The notes under the pieces are model-generated. The model was not told where the DNA came from. It saw nothing but the letters and a program-made list of their open reading frames with translations, and ran no database searches. The translations under genes were made by a program, and so were the position numbers. Below are positions 59,645-64,000 of a stretch of 64,000 bases of DNA, in pieces. The stretch comes from Rhodocollybia butyracea (taxonomy: Eukaryota > Basidiomycota > Agaricomycetes > Agaricales > Omphalotaceae): contig JADNRY010000026.1 in assembly GCA_015501585.1 (NCBI GenBank), positions 124,001 to 188,000 on the forward strand. Direction: 5' to 3'. How positions within the stretch are numbered: the first letter of the stretch is position 1; the number at the start of each line of letters is the position of its first letter.

Positions 59645-60975
59645 CACTCCGTCGGGTTCAATAAAAAAAGACCGAAATTAGTTGCGAAAAATGTATTGTA
59701 AATAATAGACTTTTTCGCCGAAAATTTCGCCTGCAAAAAAAATAAGATTTCAATCGAAAAACAAATCGCAAAAGATAAAAAATTTCATCTATGATCTCGC
59801 CCAAAAAAGTTGTAGTAATCTAATCTATATCTCGCTGGGAAAAAAGGTTGAATTTCGCCTGGTAAATTAGTCCAATTTCCACTGAAAAAGGAATCAAGAT
59901 TGATATTCTTTTTTGGACTGAATTGCATCAGTGAAATAGCATGTTTTACGTTGGTGACCTTTGTTCTTTCACATTCGTGATTAATAAAATTTTACGAGCG
60001 AAATGATCCAGACCCCAGTAACTGAGCAAGTACTGGGGAAACTGGGCAGCAACTGCCCAGTCACTGGTGACTTATATATATATTATGCTCAAGCGCTGTG
60101 AGCGCTAGTTGTCACTCAATTCAAAGCACACTACAACCTCGCGAGTACACTGCAAGTTTGTTCTGGACATTCTCTCATAGCATAGTGTTGTTGTAGTGTT
60201 GCCTCCACTAATCCCATCAATAACTGTGTGGGATTGCCGGTGGATGGTAAGTAGATGTTAGATATCACAAGATATCAGTATCATTGTTATGATTGATCAA
60301 GCTCATAGTTATCTCACACTCATTATTGACACGTACTTACACGTACTTATTTCCTATCACCCCCATTACCAGTATATAAGCAGTAGCTAGATATATGCTA
60401 CCTCATCCGATTGCCCCTCTCTCAGTGCTGTAGGGGGCAAACGGAATATATTGTGCTTTTCACCTATTGTGGCTATATATTATCCCGAGTGGTAATATCG
60501 TGTTCTATTTTATTATCCAACAGTAGATTAATTGCAGACAGCAATAGACAACTAGCGCTTGAGCATAATATATATATAAATCACCAGTGACTGGGCAGTT
60601 ACTGGGGTCTGGATCATTTCTCTCGTAAAATTTTATTAATCACGAACGTGAAAGAACAAAGGTCACCAACATAAAACATGCTATTTCACTGATGCAATTC
60701 AGTCCGAAAAAGAATATCAATCTTGATTCCTTTTTCGGTGGAAATTGGACTAATTTACCAGGCGAAATTCAACCTTTTTTCCCAGCGAGATATAGATTAG
60801 ATTACTACAACTTTTTCGGGCGAGATTATAGACGAAATTTTTTATCTTTTGCGATTTGTTTTTCGATTGAAATCTTATTTTTTTTGCAGGCTCAATTTTC
60901 GGCGAAAAAGTCTATTATTTACAATACATTTTTCGCAACTAATTTCGGTCTTTTTTTATCGAACCCGACGGAGTG
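59645..60975. mobile_element. CACTA-like element with about 450-bp inverted repeats
   Basis: Begins CACTCCGTCGGGTTCAATAA and ends with its complement; ACT on both sides (59642-59644, 60976-60978). The arms (59645-60105 and 60545-60975) pair almost throughout with scattered changes. The 440-bp loop carries TATA-rich sequence and no ORF. A 3-bp duplication and CACT start suggest CACTA or a related superfamily. The right end lies 41 bp from the stop of the acyltransferase gene. Confidence 0.8.
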
Positions 60976-61015
60976 ACTATTACACAGTGCACTATTACGG
61001 CCATAACGAGATCGA

Positions 61016-62701
61016 TCAAAAAGCACTTAACTCATCCAGAACTTCAACTTGCCTCTGCACAAAAACATCCACATCCTCCTTGTTCAATATGTCCGGGTCG
61101 TAACTGCAAATAAACATGGTGTTTTCCTCCATGGCAGTAACTTGCATACTGCACGGGAAATAATTTCCCACGCAATTCAATACCAGAAGGTTATCAACAA
61201 ATACAGGTCCACCGGTGCGTCCCTTGACAAACTACAAAAATCATGTGAGAAATCATTGCTTCCCGTACAATAACAGCCAACCTGAGCTTCCTTGTAGCCA
61301 TATTGCCTTTCATTCCTATTGAGATCCCCCGACCCTCCACTCATATCCAATATGTTCAACATCGAAGTTTGGAAGTGGCTTCCTGCCTCTACCTTCGATC
61401 CCAAAACTTTGGCTGCCACTTCCATTCCTTCAGCAATGGCAGGCAGCGTAGTCTCAAATGCGTCGTTTGCATTTTTTCACAACCTCTACAAGCCTCTCTA
61501 GGTACCGTCCCTTCTCTGCGGCGGTCTCCGATCTGGTTGACAACAGGTGTGATAATGGTACTCGCAAAATATCCACGTTTGTACAAAATCCCCACACGTC
61601 ACCAACCCCCGCCAGTGCTCTGCATTCAACCGCCTCGTATATAATTACATCGCTGCATTGGTGCGGTAGATGTTCCTGCTGCTCAAATTGGGCGACAGCA
61701 AATGCAGTCCGCAACACTACAGCTGTAGCGACTCCGATTTTTCTAGCCACATCTGCAGCGTTCCGTGGCCACTGACCAGTGCTGTGTAGAAAGGTACTGT
61801 AATCACTCGAGTATCCCACCTTCGAAGGTGGCCAAACCGGAGCGCTTGCACCAGCTAGATAATTGTCCCAGAAGCGGCTGTGTCTGGAACCAGAGATGGA
61901 ATGAAGATACGCGCCAAATGAATTGTGAACGCCACGTTTAGCTAGGAGACTGTGCATGGCCTCTTGGCCTCGATCGTAGAGAAGAGTAAGTTCTTTCGTT
62001 TGGTAGCCGAGTGTTTTGGCATCATAAAGAGCATGATGCCAAGAAAAAACCCAAGTCCAACTCATACTCGCTTTGTCCAGTATCAACCAATTCTTGATTG
62101 GGATAACTCCCAGCATCAGCCTGTGTTCTCCGAGAACATCTTTGATCGTTTTTGTCATTTCCATTCCATTTTCAAGAGTCACCATTTCCACAGTAGGGCC
62201 GCGCGCTTCTAAGATCCGGATCTCAGGACGCAAGACCGCACACGCAGTGAGACCGGCGCCCGACGCAGGTACTTTCATGAACACGGTTCGGAGAGCGGGT
62301 TCAATGAAGCGAAGTTGCTCCCATGCTTCGATGAAACGAGAGGGATCAAGATCGGTGCCAAGATCACGCTGAAATTGTCCAAGGAGCGCACGTCCTTGGT
62401 TTCGGAGTGCAAGATCAACCCAGAAACGTGCCGTAGTACTGCAAGGATAAACATCCTCAAGATCTGCGACTTTGAGGCCAATAGCACCAACACTTTCCTG
62501 CCATCCTGGAGGGGACAAGAGGAATGGAGAGTACTGTTTTGGTTGGGCGCGAGACTCTCCGGGAGTGGAAGGTGTGGGTCTACTATGAAGTAGACGCGCA
62601 GATGTTGCCACAAATTGGTGGTCCTCAAGGCTGTCAGAGATTGGAGTGTTACTGGGGTCAGAATTCTTGGATGACATATTCCCAAGTGGCGTGACAGACA
62701 T
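61016..62701 (-). CDS. Free-standing condensation-domain acyltransferase, one frameshift
   Basis: Probably transfers an acyl group to a hydroxyl or amine, by analogy with NRPS C domains. From ATG 62701: linker, entry motif LEDVYPCSTTARF (like C1 of condensation domains), central catalytic HHxxxD as SWHHALYDAKTLG, and later VWGFCTNVDILRV. The frame breaks at a run of six T at 61472-61477 (+ strand). One base fewer would continue through a region containing FETTLPAIAEG to the donor at 61282; an intron (61281-61232) leads to the last exon 61231-61016, which holds GRTGGPVFVDNLLVLNCVG. The break is either a real mutation or an assembly error in a homopolymer. Roughly 540 residues if uninterrupted. 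Same strand as, and 440 bp downstream of, the reductase; 62702-63143 holds nothing else. Confidence 0.75.
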
Positions 62702-63143
62702 GTGAGTCCTGAAAAGCAGCGGAGAGATGAGAATAACGGAGATGGAGGAGCTTCAGCACTTGCCCAATTCAAACAGGAAGCTTTAAGTAGGATAGGATGT
62801 AAGGCAAACTGACGCGATTGAAGCGAACTTTACTACCCAAAAAAAGGTCGCTTAAGTGGCCAACCCAGAGCATAGGCAATGCAACCGAAGAACTTACTGT
62901 AGACTTATTCTAGAGGAAGTTAGCCTTGCCTTGTTCCGAGTCTCGCGTCTTCGCCTGCTCCTGACTCTGAGGATGCCCCTCTGAACGGTACTTGATATGT
63001 AAAATATGAGCGCCGTCTCAGCCTAATCTCTCAAGGTGTGGTACAGGAGCCTTTAATAAGCGGTATATCGTGCTCAACGAACTATCTCTAGACTCCATGT
63101 CGAAGAAATCACTGATTTGTAATGACTATAATTCTACCTATCA

Positions 63144-64000
63144 CTACAAGGGCTTGATCGGCTGGATCGAAGGTAATTTCTCATACGCCATTCCGGACAG
63201 CATCAAGGGGAGTAGCTTAGTTCCATCTCCCTAAAGAAAGAAGTAAAGTCAGATATCGAATATCCCAACATCCGTAGGTAAAAAAAAAAACATACGAAGA
63301 TATTATAAGGAAATCCGGCATCAAAAGGAATAACGCTCTCCAGGTACTGAATCTGTCCATCACTCAGTGCGATATCCAACGCCTGCATGTTTGCTTCGAG
63401 CTGGGAGATCTTTCGCCCTCCTATGATTGGGAACACGTAGGGTGTCTTTTGCATGACATACGCGATAGCGACTACGTCAAACAGAAATTTGAAATGTACT
63501 GTGTTAAACGACAGAGAAGCTTACCGGCACTAATGTTGTCACCTAATCCAACTTCGCCGGCGACCTTTTCTAGAGCATGGGATACCTTTACCTCCTGTTC
63601 GTTCCTACGCCAATCTCCCATCCACGACCTTCCATTCTCCCCACTCTCATTGCGTTGCTGCTCTTCTGCATCCGTACGAAACAGTCCGCCACCTAAAACC
63701 CCCCATGGTGCCAAAGCCAAGCCTTGTTACACGAAGATATACAGTCAGCTTTCTGACTCGTACTTACAAGGACCTTTTGCATTCACATACCTTGCGAACG
63801 AGCCATTGGAATGATCTCACGTTCGAAAGAGCGCTCAAGGACGTTCCAACGTCCCTGGTATACGGAGAATGGGGTTTTTCCAGTGAGCCGAGCGTACTCA
63901 TTAGCTTGCGCTACGATCCATGCAGGAGTGTCGGAAATTCCCTATAGATCGCGATATTAGCCGAATAGATATGCGGGACAGTTGGCTTACGAGGTAAAGA
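63144..64000 (-). CDS. Aldo-keto reductase (aryl-alcohol dehydrogenase type), 5' end outside window
   Basis: NADPH-dependent carbonyl/alcohol oxidoreductase, cytosolic. Minus-strand exons: beyond 64000 to 63991, 63941-63791, 63722-63525, 63471-63296, 63230-63144. Visible: [73 protein letters not shown] and [16 protein letters not shown], the C-terminal half of the fungal aryl-alcohol-dehydrogenase/norsolorinic-acid-reductase-like AKR group. The catalytic Tyr, Lys and His lie upstream and are not visible. Introns are GT-AG and no break is seen. Likely a tailoring enzyme of the cluster. Confidence 0.88.

Noticed and set aside
6653..64000. Calling the cluster a trichothecene-type toxin cluster
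   Set aside because: P450-1 and the acyltransferase only loosely recall such enzymes, the cyclase looks like a mushroom-type sesquiterpene synthase, and the product cannot be read from sequence.
1..64000. tRNA or rRNA genes
   Set aside because: I looked for B-box-like GGTTCGAATCC patterns with a matching acceptor stem and found none; a covariance-model search was not possible.

Overview
The window is nuclear DNA of a filamentous fungus, most likely a transposon-rich mushroom-forming basidiomycete (Agaricomycetes). The evidence is short spliceosomal introns of about 50-60 nt with GT..AG ends, P450 and sesquiterpene synthase types typical of that class, KDZ, hAT, CACTA, Tc1, LINE and LTR remnants, and TTAGGG-type telomeric repeat. 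There is no operon structure and I found no tRNA or rRNA gene. The assignment rests on protein patterns recalled from memory; no search was run.

The coherent biology is a sesquiterpenoid-type biosynthetic gene set spread over about 57 kb and pulled apart by transposon islands: P450-1 (6653-8604, +), P450-2 (17240-19884, +), P450-3 (22833-24999, -), a class I sesquiterpene synthase (27382-28661, +), a free-standing condensation-domain acyltransferase (61016-62701, -, one frameshift) and an aldo-keto reductase (63144 to beyond the right edge, -). I placed the introns by hand. The three P450 genes and the cyclase each give one uninterrupted reading frame (499, 531, 516 and 350 codons including stop), although simple ORF views show only fragments. 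A plausible order of action is cyclisation of farnesyl diphosphate, oxidation by the P450s and reductase, then acylation. The product is unknown. Each P450 contains a microexon (12, 5 and 14 nt) at or beside a catalytic motif.

Layout: 1-4430, decayed KDZ transposon with two MITE insertions, one carrying telomere-like repeats, after a clipped hAT end. 4430-6650, gene-free. 6653-8604, P450-1. 8605-11300, gene-free with a TATGCG-rich tract. 11312-13494, broken PHD-finger gene. 13926-16050, an unrecognised minus-strand gene and a minisatellite. 17240-28661, core of the cluster (P450-2, P450-3, cyclase) interleaved with foldback and hAT MITEs. 28700-35200, repeats, MITEs and two weak hypothetical ORFs. 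35210-36688, an intact 1.5 kb gag-only LTR retrotransposon with perfect target duplication. 36870-44360, LINE and Tc1 remnants, a CACTA MITE and minisatellites. 44370-48185, a broken gene with an exonuclease-like domain. 48190-55560, mostly repeats and an unrecognised minus-strand ORF set. 55546-58720, a hAT element carrying a second gag-only LTR element. 59645-60975, a CACTA-like element with very long inverted repeats. 61016-64000, acyltransferase and reductase of the cluster.
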